Assembly: GCF_003345295.1 (NCBI RefSeq)
Contig: NZ_CP031055.1
Span: 124,001-188,000 of the forward strand
Length of the DNA: 64,000 nt
Origin: Vibrio splendidus
GTDB lineage: Bacteria; Pseudomonadota; Gammaproteobacteria; Enterobacterales; Vibrionaceae
Direction: 5' to 3'
A program made the position numbers and the translations under genes. Below are positions 17,302-26,514 of the stretch, piece by piece. Below the pieces are notes generated by a model. The model was given only the letters and a program-made list of their open reading frames with translations. It was not told the origin of the DNA and did not search any database. Numbering within the stretch: the stretch's first letter is position 1; the number at the start of each line of letters is the position of its first letter.

Positions 17302-17326
17302 AACTCAGTCCTTATGGATTAAGTTA

Positions 17327-17542
17327 TTAGTACAGACGAACGCGACGTGCGTTTTCGCGAGCTAGCTTTTTAGCGTGACGCTTTTGAGCTGCTGCTTTAG
17401 CGCGTTTGCGAACTGTAGTTGGCTTTTCGTAATGCTCACGACGACGCACTTCAGAAAGGATACCTGCTTTTTCACAAGAGCGCTTGAAACGACGTAGTGC
17501 AACGTCGAACGGTTCGTTTTCACGTACTTTAACTATTGGCAT
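17327..17542 (-). CDS. rpsU: 30S ribosomal protein S21
   Basis: A 71-residue basic protein (MPIVKVRENEPFDVALRRFKR, then many Arg/Lys near the end) of the small ribosomal subunit, near the 3' end of 16S rRNA, where it helps mRNA binding. The length equals that of E. coli S21. It is first in the rpsU-yqeY-dnaG-rpoD series. GAGGTG precedes ATG 17542. Confidence 0.98.
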   Translation of the reverse strand: MPIVKVRENEPFDVALRRFKRSCEKAGILSEVRRREHYEKPTTVRKRAKAAAQKRHAKKLARENARRVRLY

Positions 17543-17709
17543 ATGCCTTTCACCTCAGGGGTTATTCATTATCGCTGGTTACTCAGTACCAAATCAGAGA
17601 AGTTACCCATCGAGCTAACTCTCTATTCGCGTTTGGCCATTAACCAGCTTGATCAAAAATGGTGCGGAATTTTAATCCGATCACAGTGGCTTTGTAAAGC
17701 ACTTTGTCG

Positions 17710-17737
17710 ATTATAGTCTGTACAATATTTGTTTGAA
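17710..17737 (-). promoter_or_regulatory. Candidate promoter of the rpsU operon
   Basis: On the minus strand, TTCAAA (17732-17737), 16-base spacer and perfect TATAAT (17710-17715), about 165 bases before rpsU. The -35 is only 4/6. I found no LexA-like CTGT-N8-ACAG site of the kind seen in E. coli. Confidence 0.5.
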
Positions 17738-17800
17738 GAGCTTAGGCAGGGTAATATTGCGCTAATTTCCCATTTTAGACGAAAGCGTGCCGAGAAAATT

Positions 17801-18817
17801 ATGCGCATTATTGGTATTGAAACCTCTTGTGATGAAACAGGAATCGCAATTTATGATGATGAGCAAGGGCTGCTTTCTCATCAGTTATACAGCCAAGTAA
17901 AACTGCACGCCGATTACGGTGGTGTGGTACCTGAGCTAGCGTCGCGTGACCACGTAAAAAAAACCATTCCACTGATTAAAGCGGCATTGGCAGAAGCGAA
18001 CCTAACGTCGAAAGACATTGATGGCGTGGCTTACACAGCAGGTCCCGGTTTGGTTGGTGCATTGCTTGTAGGTGCAACGATTGGTCGCAGTATTGCTTAT
18101 GCGTGGGGCGTGCCTGCTGTGCCAGTGCACCATATGGAAGGTCACCTTCTTGCGCCAATGCTAGAAGACAATCCTCCACCGTTCCCATTTGTTGCTCTGT
18201 TGGTTTCTGGCGGTCATACCATGATGGTCGAAGTAAAAGGCATTGGTGAATACCGAATCCTTGGTGAATCGATTGATGATGCGGCGGGTGAAGCGTTTGA
18301 TAAAACCGCGAAGCTGATGGGCTTAGATTACCCGGGTGGCCCGCTGTTATCTCGACTCGCAGAAAAAGGGACTCCGGGGCGTTTTAAGTTCCCACGTCCA
18401 ATGACCGATCGCCCAGGGCTAGATATGAGCTTTTCTGGTTTGAAAACGTTTGCGGCAAATACCATTCGCGCTAATGACAATGATGACCAAACTCGTGCTG
18501 ATATTGCTTACGCGTTCCAAGAAGCCGTTTGTGCGACCTTGGTAATCAAGTGTAAGCGTGCCTTGGTAGAGACGGGCATGAAACGTATCGTGATTGCTGG
18601 CGGTGTTAGTGCCAACAAACAGCTACGTATTGAGCTTGAAGCGCTGGCGAAGAAAATCGGTGGTGAGGTTTACTACCCACGAACTGAATTCTGTACTGAT
18701 AACGGTGCGATGATTGCTTACGCGGGTATGCAACGCCTTAAAAATGGTGAAACGGCTGATTTGTCTGTTCATGCCACGCCGCGTTGGCCAATTGACCAAC
18801 TAGAGCCAATTGCTTAG
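17801..18817 (+). CDS. tsaD: tRNA N6-threonylcarbamoyladenosine transferase subunit
   Basis: TsaD transfers the threonylcarbamoyl group to A37 of ANN-decoding tRNAs, with TsaB and TsaE. 338 residues, as in E. coli. The protein starts MRIIGIETSCDETG; metal-binding histidines lie in HMEGHLL; the nucleotide-binding core includes LLVSGGHT and IAGGVSANKQLR; D in CTDNGAMIAYAG is near the C-terminus. An upstream in-frame ATG (17729) would add 24 unrelated residues. The gene diverges from rpsU, the arrangement seen in E. coli. Confidence 0.96.
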   Translation: MRIIGIETSCDETGIAIYDDEQGLLSHQLYSQVKLHADYGGVVPELASRDHVKKTIPLIKAALAEANLTSKDIDGVAYTAGPGLVGALLVGATIGRSIAYAWGVPAVPVHHMEGHLLAPMLEDNPPPFPFVALLVSGGHTMMVEVKGIGEYRILGESIDDAAGEAFDKTAKLMGLDYPGGPLLSRLAEKGTPGRFKFPRPMTDRPGLDMSFSGLKTFAANTIRANDNDDQTRADIAYAFQEAVCATLVIKCKRALVETGMKRIVIAGGVSANKQLRIELEALAKKIGGEVYYPRTEFCTDNGAMIAYAGMQRLKNGETADLSVHATPRWPIDQLEPIA

Positions 18818-18890
18818 CTAGTAGCAATCGTTCAACGAGAAACCGTCGATCAACAAAAGCTAAGCGCAGAATAAACCAGTGTGTTTCGAT

Positions 18891-18917
18891 AAACGGTCGC
18901 CTTGTGCGGCCGTTTTT
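18891..18917 (+). terminator. Terminator of tsaD
   Basis: AAACGGTCGC and GCGGCCGTTT arms (one mismatch) followed by TTTAT. Confidence 0.75.
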
Positions 18918-18977
18918 ATATCCTAGCTTACCGACTATATGTCGATAAATAATTGCTAACAGAGATTAGGGAAGAAA

Positions 18978-19793
18978 ATGAACAAGTTCACAGTAGACAA
19001 TCAATTGATGGCGTACCTAGACGAAGGTCAAGGCCCTGTTGTTGTGTTAGGCCACAGCTACCTTTGGGATAGTGCAATGTGGAAGCCGCAGATCGATGCA
19101 TTAAAAACTCAGTATCGCTGTATTGTTCCAGAGCTTTGGTCTCATGGTGAGTCTCAAGCTGCACCAGCTTCGATGCGTAACTTGAAAGATTACGCTCAGC
19201 ACGTTTTGGCTCTGCTTGATCATTTAGAGATCGAAGAATTCTCTGTGGTTGGCTTATCGGTTGGCGGTATGTGGGGAACAGAGTTGGCGGAGTTAGCTCC
19301 TGCACGAATCAAGTCTCTGGTACTTATGGATACCTTTGTTGGTTTAGAGCCAGAAGTTGCTCATGCTAAATACTTCAGCATGTTAGGCACCATTACTCAA
19401 ACCAAAATGGTTCCTCAGCCGATTGTAGAAGCGGTTGTTCCACTGTTCTTTGCTAATGATGCTCAAACTAACTCACCAGCTTTAGTGGAAGGTTTTACTC
19501 AGCAGCTATCATCACTTGAGGGTGAGAAAGCAGAAGAAGTCGCACGAATCGGTCGAATGGTGTTTGGGCGCCGCGATATGATTGAAGCGGTAGAGAACTT
19601 TGCACTGCCTGTTTTGATTGCCGTTGGACAAGAAGATAAGCCACGTCCGGCACTAGAGTCATACCTAATGCACGATTGCATTACGGGCAGTGAGTTAGTG
19701 GTGATTCCTGGTGCTGGTCATATTAGCTCGCTAGAGCAACCAGAGTTTGTGAACACAATGCTGAAGACGTTTTTAGATAAACATCTGCTGTAA
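18978..19793 (+). CDS. Alpha/beta-fold hydrolase
   Basis: 271 residues with a canonical alpha/beta hydrolase layout: oxyanion region VVLGHSYLW (about residue 22), nucleophile elbow GLSVGG (Ser near residue 92), acid in AVGQEDKPRP and catalytic His in GAGHISSLEQPE. No signal peptide is seen, so it is cytoplasmic. It most resembles BioH/3-oxoadipate enol-lactonase-type proteins, but sequence alone does not give a substrate. It has its own terminator, overlapping the end of plsY on the other strand. AGGGAAG precedes ATG 18978. Confidence 0.85.
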   Translation: MNKFTVDNQLMAYLDEGQGPVVVLGHSYLWDSAMWKPQIDALKTQYRCIVPELWSHGESQAAPASMRNLKDYAQHVLALLDHLEIEEFSVVGLSVGGMWGTELAELAPARIKSLVLMDTFVGLEPEVAHAKYFSMLGTITQTKMVPQPIVEAVVPLFFANDAQTNSPALVEGFTQQLSSLEGEKAEEVARIGRMVFGRRDMIEAVENFALPVLIAVGQEDKPRPALESYLMHDCITGSELVVIPGAGHISSLEQPEFVNTMLKTFLDKHLL

Positions 19794-19866
19794 GCTCTTA
19801 AAGACTGAATAGTATTGATCGATTGAGACTTGTGTCGGTTTAAATTTATCTCGGTTTAAAAATGGT

Positions 19867-19902
19867 TCGGCTTAGACATGACAGTTTAAGCCGATTTTTT
19901 TT
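19867..19902 (+). terminator. Terminator of the hydrolase gene
   Basis: TCGGCTTA and TAAGCCGA arms followed by eight T. It overlaps the last codons of plsY. Confidence 0.85.
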
Positions 19903-20482
19903 GCCCGAGTTTTGGTTCACTGCCATCGAGTAGGCGACGAATATTCTGATGGTGACGTAGGACGATCAAACAACACAACATGGCCACAGGCAGTGTGTAT
20001 TGAGGTTTGACTAACCAAGCGTAGAAAGGTGCGAGCAACACAGTAACCAGTGCCGCTAAAGAAGAATAACGAAACAAAAATGCCACAACCAACCAAGTCG
20101 CCATGATCATGCCCGTTAGATCGAATCCAATTGGGGCGATGGCTCCGAGTGCTGTTGCGACGCCTTTACCACCTTTAAAGTGGAAGAATATAGGGTACAT
20201 ATGACCAAGGCATGCAGCAATCGCCACGACGCCTAAAATGATCGAGTCGATATTGAGGTAGTAGCCAAGCCAGACTGGAATGGTGCCTTTAAGCATGTCA
20301 CAAAGTAGCACGGCTGCAGCGGCGCCTTTGCCGCCAACACGCAATACATTGGTGGCCCCTGGATTGTTGGAGCCTACCGTTCTTGGATCAGGAAGTCTTA
20401 AGACTCGGCATATCAAGACCGCACTCGAAATTGAACCTAGCAAATAGGCTGCAATGATCATGATAAGTGCCAAAGGGGTCAT
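19886..20482 (-). CDS. plsY: Acyl-phosphate:glycerol-3-phosphate acyltransferase
   Basis: Inner-membrane enzyme that acylates position 1 of glycerol-3-phosphate using acyl-phosphate made by PlsX, the first step of phospholipid synthesis. 198 residues with several hydrophobic helices. The conserved cytoplasmic motifs are seen: GSNNPGATNVLR (motif 1), GKGAAAAVLLCDMLKG, and HFKGGKGVATALG (motif 2). It diverges from folB, with 138 bases between them, as in many proteobacteria. Confidence 0.95.
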   Translation of the reverse strand: MTPLALIMIIAAYLLGSISSAVLICRVLRLPDPRTVGSNNPGATNVLRVGGKGAAAAVLLCDMLKGTIPVWLGYYLNIDSIILGVVAIAACLGHMYPIFFHFKGGKGVATALGAIAPIGFDLTGMIMATWLVVAFLFRYSSLAALVTVLLAPFYAWLVKPQYTLPVAMLCCLIVLRHHQNIRRLLDGSEPKLGQKKSA

Positions 20483-20620
20483 GTTTTTCCTTAAACGGTT
20501 ATAAGTCTAACGATGGGAAAATAATGCTCAATCCAAGAGTAATTGATATCATATCTGGAATTACACGAATAATACGTTTTTTTCCCCCATATGGGTATCC
20601 GACCTCTAAAAGGACAAGTC

Positions 20621-20980
20621 ATGGCACTGGATAAAGTTTTCATTGAACAGCTAGAAGTAATTACAACGATCGGTGTTTACGATTGGGAACAAGAGATCAA
20701 ACAAAAACTTGTGCTTGATATTGAAATGGCTCATGACAACCGCCCTGCAGGTAAGAGTGATGATGTTGTCGATGCTTTGGATTACTCGACAGTCAGCACT
20801 GCCGTACTTGACCACATTGCGAATGGCCGATTCCTATTGGTTGAGCGTGTGGCAGAAGAAGTCGCTGAATTAATCATGACTCAGTTCTCAGTGCCTTGGA
20901 TTAAAATCCGTTTAGCGAAGCCTGGCGCAGTGCCACAGGCAAAAGCAGTCGGTGTGATCATCGAACGAGGTCAAGCATGA
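20621..20980 (+). CDS. folB: Dihydroneopterin aldolase
   Basis: Cleaves 7,8-dihydroneopterin to 6-hydroxymethyl-dihydropterin in folate synthesis. 119 residues. MALDKVFIEQLEVITTIGVYDWEQ, the YSTVS segment and the catalytic Lys in IRLAKPGAVP mark the family. ATG 20621 follows AAGGAC at a good distance; an in-frame ATG at 20591 would give 10 extra residues not usual for FolB. Its stop overlaps the folK start by 4 bases (ATGA), so translation is coupled. Confidence 0.94.
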   Translation: MALDKVFIEQLEVITTIGVYDWEQEIKQKLVLDIEMAHDNRPAGKSDDVVDALDYSTVSTAVLDHIANGRFLLVERVAEEVAELIMTQFSVPWIKIRLAKPGAVPQAKAVGVIIERGQA

Positions 20981-21459
20981 CAATAGCCTATGTTGGTGTT
21001 GGCACGAACATAGACCGCGACAAGCATGCAAGGGTGGCATGGACAGAGCTTCAATCGTTAGGGACTAACCTTAAATGCTCTAAGATCTATCATTGTGAGC
21101 CTGTAGGGTTTGAAAGCCATTCGTTTTATAACTTTGTGATAGAGCTCGACACGTCACTCTCATTGACTGAATTTTCACAGCAACTTCGTAAAATTGAGTT
21201 TAAATGGGGTCGATCTCAAGATGCTCATAAACTTCAAGATCGAAAGCTCGATCTTGATATTGTGCTGTTTGGAGACGTGGTTTCTGAAAGGGAACCAGAA
21301 TTACCACGCAGTGATATCTATAAATATCCTTTTGTAACACAACCACTTTATGATCTCTGTCCTGCGAGAGTGATCCCGCAAGATGGAAGAACCGTCAGTG
21401 AAATATGGCAGAAGATGCAGCAATTAGATTCGCTCTCTGTCGTAGATATAACACTATAA
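20977..21459 (+). CDS. folK: 2-amino-4-hydroxy-6-hydroxymethyldihydropteridine pyrophosphokinase
   Basis: Transfers pyrophosphate from ATP to the FolB product. 160 residues; YVGVGTNIDRDKHARVA is the N-terminal HPPK motif and LQDRKLDLDIVLFGD the signature with the two metal-binding Asp. It deviates slightly from typical FolK at the start (GVGTN for GLGSN). It overlaps folB by 4 bases and is 15 bases before uppP, so the three are probably one operon. Many genomes also carry a second folK next to panB/pcnB. Confidence 0.9.
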   Translation: MTIAYVGVGTNIDRDKHARVAWTELQSLGTNLKCSKIYHCEPVGFESHSFYNFVIELDTSLSLTEFSQQLRKIEFKWGRSQDAHKLQDRKLDLDIVLFGDVVSEREPELPRSDIYKYPFVTQPLYDLCPARVIPQDGRTVSEIWQKMQQLDSLSVVDITL

Positions 21460-21474
21460 TTTTTAAGGTAAGTA

Positions 21475-22278
21475 ATGAGTTATTTTGAAGCGTTTATGTT
21501 GGCGTTGGTGCAAGGCTTTACTGAGTTTTTACCTATTTCCAGTTCTGCACACTTAATCCTTCCTTCGGCTGTTTTAGGTTGGGAAGATCAAGGCTTGGCT
21601 TTTGATGTTGCGGTCCACGTTGGTACTTTGGCCGCAGTAGTTATCTATTTCCGCAAAGAAGTGGTCTCTCTGTTGAGCGCATTCTTTGGTTCCGTGTTTA
21701 AAGGTGATCGTAGTAAAGAAGCGAAGCTCGCGTGGATGATCATTCTCGCGACGATTCCTGCGTGTATCTTTGGTTTGTTGATGAAAGATATTGTTGAGCT
21801 TTACTTGCGCAGTGCGTGGGTGATTGCGACGACAACGATTATTTTTGGTCTGTTGCTATGGTGGGTGGATAAGAACTCAAGCCTACGTGATGACGAATAC
21901 CAAGCAGGTTGGAAAAAGGCGCTGTTTATTGGTCTTGCTCAAGCAATGGCGATTATTCCAGGTACGTCTCGTTCTGGCGCGACGATTACTGCAGCGCTTT
22001 ACCTTGGTTTCACACGTGAAGCCGCGGCTCGATTCTCTTTCCTAATGTCTATCCCAATCATCACTCTGGCGGGTGGTTACTTAGGTCTGAAGTTAGTGAC
22101 CAGTGGTGACCCTATCCATGTTGGCACCTTGCTTACGGGTATCGTGGTTTCTTTCATCAGTGCTTATATCTGTATTCACTTCTTCTTGAAGCTTATCTCA
22201 CGTATGGGTATGACACCGTTTGTTATCTACCGCCTGATTCTAGGTTTTGGTCTATTTGCTTTCTTGATGATGCAGTAG
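21475..22278 (+). CDS. uppP: Undecaprenyl-diphosphate phosphatase
   Basis: Recycles undecaprenyl pyrophosphate to the lipid carrier phosphate used for cell-wall and surface polysaccharides; also called bacA for bacitracin tolerance. 267 residues with about eight membrane helices. The two active-site motifs are clear: ALVQGFTEFLPISSSAHLIL near the N-terminus and PGTSRSGATI near residue 163. GGTAAGTAATG supplies a weak ribosome site. The terminator follows 46 bases on. Confidence 0.96.
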   Translation: MSYFEAFMLALVQGFTEFLPISSSAHLILPSAVLGWEDQGLAFDVAVHVGTLAAVVIYFRKEVVSLLSAFFGSVFKGDRSKEAKLAWMIILATIPACIFGLLMKDIVELYLRSAWVIATTTIIFGLLLWWVDKNSSLRDDEYQAGWKKALFIGLAQAMAIIPGTSRSGATITAALYLGFTREAAARFSFLMSIPIITLAGGYLGLKLVTSGDPIHVGTLLTGIVVSFISAYICIHFFLKLISRMGMTPFVIYRLILGFGLFAFLMMQ

Positions 22279-22324
22279 CATTCTCCTTACATAGACCAAT
22301 GTTTCGTCCTACAGATTGAAACGG

Positions 22325-22351
22325 AAAAACCCGCCTAGTCGCGGTTTTTTT
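22325..22351 (+). terminator. Terminator of folB-folK-uppP
   Basis: AAACCCGC and GCGGTTT arms around CTAGTC with a run of seven T. Confidence 0.82.
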
Positions 22352-22378
22352 AATGCATGGTAATCAGCGTTATGGCGA

Positions 22379-23647
22379 TTAATTATCAGCGATTTCTGAT
22401 AGGGCATTTTCAATTGCGATGGATCTACGTTTCTCTTGTTCTTCTCGAATATCTTTACCTTTAAAACCATCGGCAATTATCACTTTGACTTCGACTTGAA
22501 GCGCTGCTTGGTAAGCCACTTCAAAACGCGCTTTCTGAGGGTAAGGCTGATCTTCTAACCCTTTACGACCAGCATGATCGGCTTGGCAGCAAAGCAGTAT
22601 GTCGTTGAGCCTGTCTGGTTTACGCCAAACATCAAACTTGTTCAGAACCTTGAGAAAGGTGGTTGGCTTGAGCTCGCCTGCACGGTGGATATTAGAATGT
22701 TGCTCGCAAACTAACAGTGCGAGATCTCTGAATTCATTGGGCACTCTGACTCTTTCACACAGCTTCTTAATGATTTTTAAGCCTGTATGGCAATGCATTT
22801 TGTGGCTTGGCCACTCACTTTCTGGCGTGACGCCTTTACCTAAATCATGTACTTGAGCGGCAAAACGCACGGGTAATGATGAGCTTAATCGCGCAGCTTG
22901 TTGAGCAACCATCAGAGTGTGGATGCCCGTGTCGATCTCAGGGTGCCATTTTTCAGGTTGAGGTACACCAAACAGCGCGTCAATTTCAGGCAACACAACA
23001 GCCAATGCACCACACTCTTTCAGTACAGAAAGGAACACCTCAGGATGCGGAGTGCTAAGGGATTTATGCCACTCTTGCCAAACTCGCTCTGCCGTAAGAT
23101 GTGCCAGTTCACCGGATTGAACTATCTCACTCATCATCACCATGGTTTCTGGTGCAACCATAAAGTTGAGATGATGGAGTTTGGCGGCGAAGCGAGCCAC
23201 ACGCAGCACACGCAGAGGATCTTCAACAAAAGCATCCGAGACGTGCCTTAGAACACGATCAGAGAGATCTTTCTGGCCATGGTACGGATCGTAAAGTTGG
23301 CCTTTATCGTCTTGAGCAATGGCGTTGATGGTCAGATCTCGACGCATGAGATCTTCTTCCAAACTCACATCTGGTGCAAAGTAACATTCGAAACCTGTGT
23401 AACCAGAACCTGACTTTCTCTCGGTACGAGCCAGTGCATGCTCTTCTTTGGTCTTTGGATGTAAGAAGACAGGGAAATCCTTCCCGACAGCGGTAAAGCC
23501 AAGGCTCTCCATTTCTTGCGGGGTACTTCCGACCACGACCCAATCTTTATCATAGCTTTCAATGTTGAGCAGTTTGTCGCGTACCGCACCGCCAACGAGA
23601 TAGCGTTGTAGCCCATTCTCTTTTGGTAGGCTATCGAATATTTGCAA
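22379..23647 (-). CDS. cca: CCA tRNA nucleotidyltransferase (multifunctional, HD domain)
   Basis: Adds or repairs the 3' CCA of tRNAs. The polymerase head begins QRYLVGGAVRDKLL, with the catalytic DxD in SYDKDWVVVG and RRDLTINAIA. The C-terminal HD domain (HDLGKG) marks the gammaproteobacterial form with phosphatase and phosphodiesterase activities. I prefer the TTG at 23647 because AGGTGA lies a few bases upstream. The ATG at 23695 lengthens the protein by 16 residues and has no clear ribosome site. The family start MQRYLVGG would be at a CTA codon here, so this protein has a short N-terminal extension. Confidence 0.9.
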   Translation of the reverse strand: MQIFDSLPKENGLQRYLVGGAVRDKLLNIESYDKDWVVVGSTPQEMESLGFTAVGKDFPVFLHPKTKEEHALARTERKSGSGYTGFECYFAPDVSLEEDLMRRDLTINAIAQDDKGQLYDPYHGQKDLSDRVLRHVSDAFVEDPLRVLRVARFAAKLHHLNFMVAPETMVMMSEIVQSGELAHLTAERVWQEWHKSLSTPHPEVFLSVLKECGALAVVLPEIDALFGVPQPEKWHPEIDTGIHTLMVAQQAARLSSSLPVRFAAQVHDLGKGVTPESEWPSHKMHCHTGLKIIKKLCERVRVPNEFRDLALLVCEQHSNIHRAGELKPTTFLKVLNKFDVWRKPDRLNDILLCCQADHAGRKGLEDQPYPQKARFEVAYQAALQVEVKVIIADGFKGKDIREEQEKRRSIAIENALSEIADN

Positions 23648-23731
23648 CGTATCACCTCGAAATGTTTTATCACTGCTGGACTTTACTGCGAGCAATGGTA
23701 CTTTCCATTAATCGTAATTATAGGGCAGCAC

Positions 23732-25402
23732 ATGTATAAGGAATATTTTGGCTTCGTTGAGATGCCATTTTCGATTGTACCAAATTCTCGCTATTTGTTT
23801 TTGAGTCAGCGTCACCAAGAAGCGATGCAGAACCTGCAAGCCGGTTTAGGCGAGGGCGGGGGCTTTGCGATGCTTACTGGTGAAGTCGGTACAGGAAAAA
23901 CAACGGTCGCCAAAGCGATGTTGTCATCACTTGATAACCAGACTCAAGCTGGCCTTATACTTAACCCTACGTTTTCCAATACGGATTTACTGGAAGCTAT
24001 CTGCGATGAATTTGAGGTTGAGTACCCTGAACAAGCATCGTTGAAACAGCTGAGTCAGGCCATTCATCACTTCCTGCTCGATAGTCATGCTGAAGGCATT
24101 CAAACCTTATTGGTGATTGATGAAGCCCAACATCTCGCAGCTGATGTGCTGGAGCAGCTGCGCCTTCTGACCAATTTAGAAACCGACAGTCGCAAGCTGT
24201 TAAAAGTACTGTTGGTCGGCCAGCCGGAATTACAACAGCACTTACAAACCACTCAATTACGTCAGCTAGCACAGCGTATTACAGGTCGCTATCACTTACT
24301 GCCTCTTAATACTGAAGAGACAGGCAAGTACATCGCGTTTCGTTTAGAAACGGCGGGTGGCGAGCAGATGCTGTTTTCGAATCGTTCAATCAAGTTGATC
24401 GCCCAATATACTCATGGTATTCCAAGGCTCATTAACTTGGTGTGTGACAAAGCCCTGCAATTGGCTTTTCATGATGGTGAGCCATTACCGAACAATGAAA
24501 CGGTTAACCGAGCGTGTCAGCAAGTTATGTCGTTTCAGGCCGATGTGTATCATGTCGAAAAGCCTCGAGCTTCTCACGTAGTACCCAAGTTATTCCAATA
24601 CGCTGGGATTGCTACATTAAGTGTCGGCCTCGCAATGGCGACCTTTAATTTTGCTCCAAGCTATATCAATTCATGGCAGTCGGCTGAGACTTCAAGTGAA
24701 ATGAAAACAGAAGTGTCTGCACAGACTCAGCGCTCTTTGGTGGCGAATGAACCTCAGTTGGTTGCTGAGCCAAAACCTTCCAAGTTTGCTTTACCACAAG
24801 ATATTCAACAGCACTTGATGCAGGGAACCAATCGTTCTCTCGCTATTAAGGACTTGTATACGCTCTGGGGATATCAGTCTTCACTGCGTGATGGCTTGTG
24901 CTTAAGTGAGCCGCAAAGTGTATTTGTGTGCGAGCAACAACAGTCAAATTTGGATACATTGTTAGAGCTTGGCGTACCCGTGGTCCTTAATCTGGATATC
25001 GTTCAAGAGCCAGTGTTTGCTGTGCTTTATGGTGCGTCTGAGGAGTCTGTCGAGCTCCTCGTTAACGAAAAGCTTTTGGTGATGCCTAAGCGTACCTTAA
25101 AGAAAATCTGGCAAGGTGATTATGTCGCGATTTGGAAACAGCCACTCAGAGAGACGCTCAAAGAGGGTTATCAAGGTGAGGCGATTGCACTACTTGATCT
25201 GCTATTGTCTGAAGTTTTGGGTGAAGACGTATCGGGCAGTGATGTATTTGACTATGAGTTAAAAATGAAAATTGAAGCGTTTCAAATGTGGCAAGGCATG
25301 TCAGTCGATGGCATTGCAGGAAAACGCACGCTGGCAAGATTACAAAGATTGGCTCAACTCGACTCGCCTAAGTTGATGTCACTCGATGGAGGCGCAAGTT
25401 AA
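23732..25402 (+). CDS. gspA: Type II secretion accessory ATPase GspA/ExeA
   Basis: 556 residues. The cytoplasmic AAA+ domain starts MYKEYFGFVEMPFSIVPNSRYLFLS, with Walker A GEVGTGKTT (about residue 53) and Walker B LLVIDEAQHL. A single membrane segment (IATLSVGLAMATFNF) sits near residue 292, and the periplasmic part ends in a peptidoglycan-binding domain (FQMWQGMSVDGIAGKRTLARLQ). In Aeromonas, ExeA with ExeB remodels or binds peptidoglycan so that the secretin ExeD can assemble. gspB overlaps its stop by one base. The main gsp operon is not in this window. ATG 23732 matches the family start. Confidence 0.93.
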   Translation: MYKEYFGFVEMPFSIVPNSRYLFLSQRHQEAMQNLQAGLGEGGGFAMLTGEVGTGKTTVAKAMLSSLDNQTQAGLILNPTFSNTDLLEAICDEFEVEYPEQASLKQLSQAIHHFLLDSHAEGIQTLLVIDEAQHLAADVLEQLRLLTNLETDSRKLLKVLLVGQPELQQHLQTTQLRQLAQRITGRYHLLPLNTEETGKYIAFRLETAGGEQMLFSNRSIKLIAQYTHGIPRLINLVCDKALQLAFHDGEPLPNNETVNRACQQVMSFQADVYHVEKPRASHVVPKLFQYAGIATLSVGLAMATFNFAPSYINSWQSAETSSEMKTEVSAQTQRSLVANEPQLVAEPKPSKFALPQDIQQHLMQGTNRSLAIKDLYTLWGYQSSLRDGLCLSEPQSVFVCEQQQSNLDTLLELGVPVVLNLDIVQEPVFAVLYGASEESVELLVNEKLLVMPKRTLKKIWQGDYVAIWKQPLRETLKEGYQGEAIALLDLLLSEVLGEDVSGSDVFDYELKMKIEAFQMWQGMSVDGIAGKRTLARLQRLAQLDSPKLMSLDGGAS

Positions 25403-26385
25403 TGTCACGCATTATGCATGAGCTTAATCAGTCGTCTGCTAAGCAGCCGCCTCTTAACCAAGCGTCTCTTAACCAATCATCTTTTAATAGCCCCAGCTTC
25501 AAAGGCTACCAAAATCATCATGTGCCAAGTTCTGTTAAAGGGATTAGCAATAAACGAGGCTCATCGTTAGCAATGGGGCTACTCCTTATCTTGGTGCCTT
25601 CTTTGTTGGTGGGTGGTGTTCTGGCTTATCAATCGTATAACCAACAAAAAAAATCGGCTAGCCAAGCTACCTATGTAGCTCTACCTGAATCAAAATCTCA
25701 ATCAGACCTTGAGCCTCAAATCTCTGATGCTGATATAGCCAATGTGGATGCTGTGTCAGTGGATGCAGAAGATGAAGTATTATTCGCAGTTCGCCCAGCA
25801 CCAGTAAGCCAACCTTTGAAAGCACTGCCACGCCAAGAGGTGTATGCGCAGATTGGCTCTGAAAGTACGAATGTCGCTGGTGGAGCTATTGTGCCTGTGG
25901 CTAGTTCAGAGAGTAGTGCGCGAACATCAGAAGAGTCAGAGTTATCACTAGCTCAGCAAGAGGTTCAGCCAGGTGTAAGCAATGAGAATACGGCTCTGCA
26001 ATCGGACAGTGATTTACTGCAAGGGCTAGATCTCAGTGAGTTACCACCTGATTTGGCCTTAAAGCTTGAATCAATGATGGGTGAGCAACAAAGCGCACCT
26101 GAGCCAATGGACTCACGTCCAGCAGGGCAGGTAGGGTCTCAGGTCATAGAGTTAGAGTCTCACAGCAATAGTTTATCTGGGGTATTACCTAAGCTAGACC
26201 TGCAAACTCACATGTATTCGAGTAGTGAAACCAAGCGCTGGGTCAAAGTGAATGGCCAAGAAGTGGCGCAAGGAGATTGGATTGGACAAGACATTCAATT
26301 ACTGGAAATTAAGCCACAATCAGTGATTATCGAGTTCAATCAACAGAAAATAGAAATCCCCGCTCTGTACGAGTGGAAAGGCTAA
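25402..26385 (+). CDS. gspB: Type II secretion accessory protein GspB/ExeB
   Basis: 327 residues: a polar, Asn/Ser-rich cytoplasmic tail with imperfect LNQ(A/S)S repeats, one membrane anchor near residues 53-73 (SLAMGLLLILVPSLLVGGVL), a long disordered periplasmic linker rich in Ser/Glu/Gln, and the conserved GspB C-terminal domain (KRWVKVNGQEVAQGDWI to IEIPALYEWKG). It partners GspA in secretin assembly. Its ATG shares one base with the gspA stop (TAATG), so translation is coupled. A terminator follows. Confidence 0.92.
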   Translation: MSRIMHELNQSSAKQPPLNQASLNQSSFNSPSFKGYQNHHVPSSVKGISNKRGSSLAMGLLLILVPSLLVGGVLAYQSYNQQKKSASQATYVALPESKSQSDLEPQISDADIANVDAVSVDAEDEVLFAVRPAPVSQPLKALPRQEVYAQIGSESTNVAGGAIVPVASSESSARTSEESELSLAQQEVQPGVSNENTALQSDSDLLQGLDLSELPPDLALKLESMMGEQQSAPEPMDSRPAGQVGSQVIELESHSNSLSGVLPKLDLQTHMYSSSETKRWVKVNGQEVAQGDWIGQDIQLLEIKPQSVIIEFNQQKIEIPALYEWKG

Positions 26386-26423
26386 AAGCTAGATAGCCCC
26401 AAAGACTTAGAGAACAGACAAAT

Positions 26424-26451
26424 AAAAAGGAGCACCGAGGTGCTCCTTTTT
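26424..26451. terminator. Bidirectional terminator between gspB and ygiM
   Basis: AAAAAGGAGCAC-CGAG-GTGCTCCTTTTT, a perfect stem with A/T runs on each side. Confidence 0.88.
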
Positions 26452-26514
26452 GATATTCGATACTGAATTTACTCTGTTTAGCGTAAGATAAGCCAAACAG
26501 GTAGAGTGATCAGC

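Noticed and set aside
17543..17800. LexA box in the rpsU promoter region, as in E. coli
   Set aside because: No CTGT-N8-ACAG match was seen.
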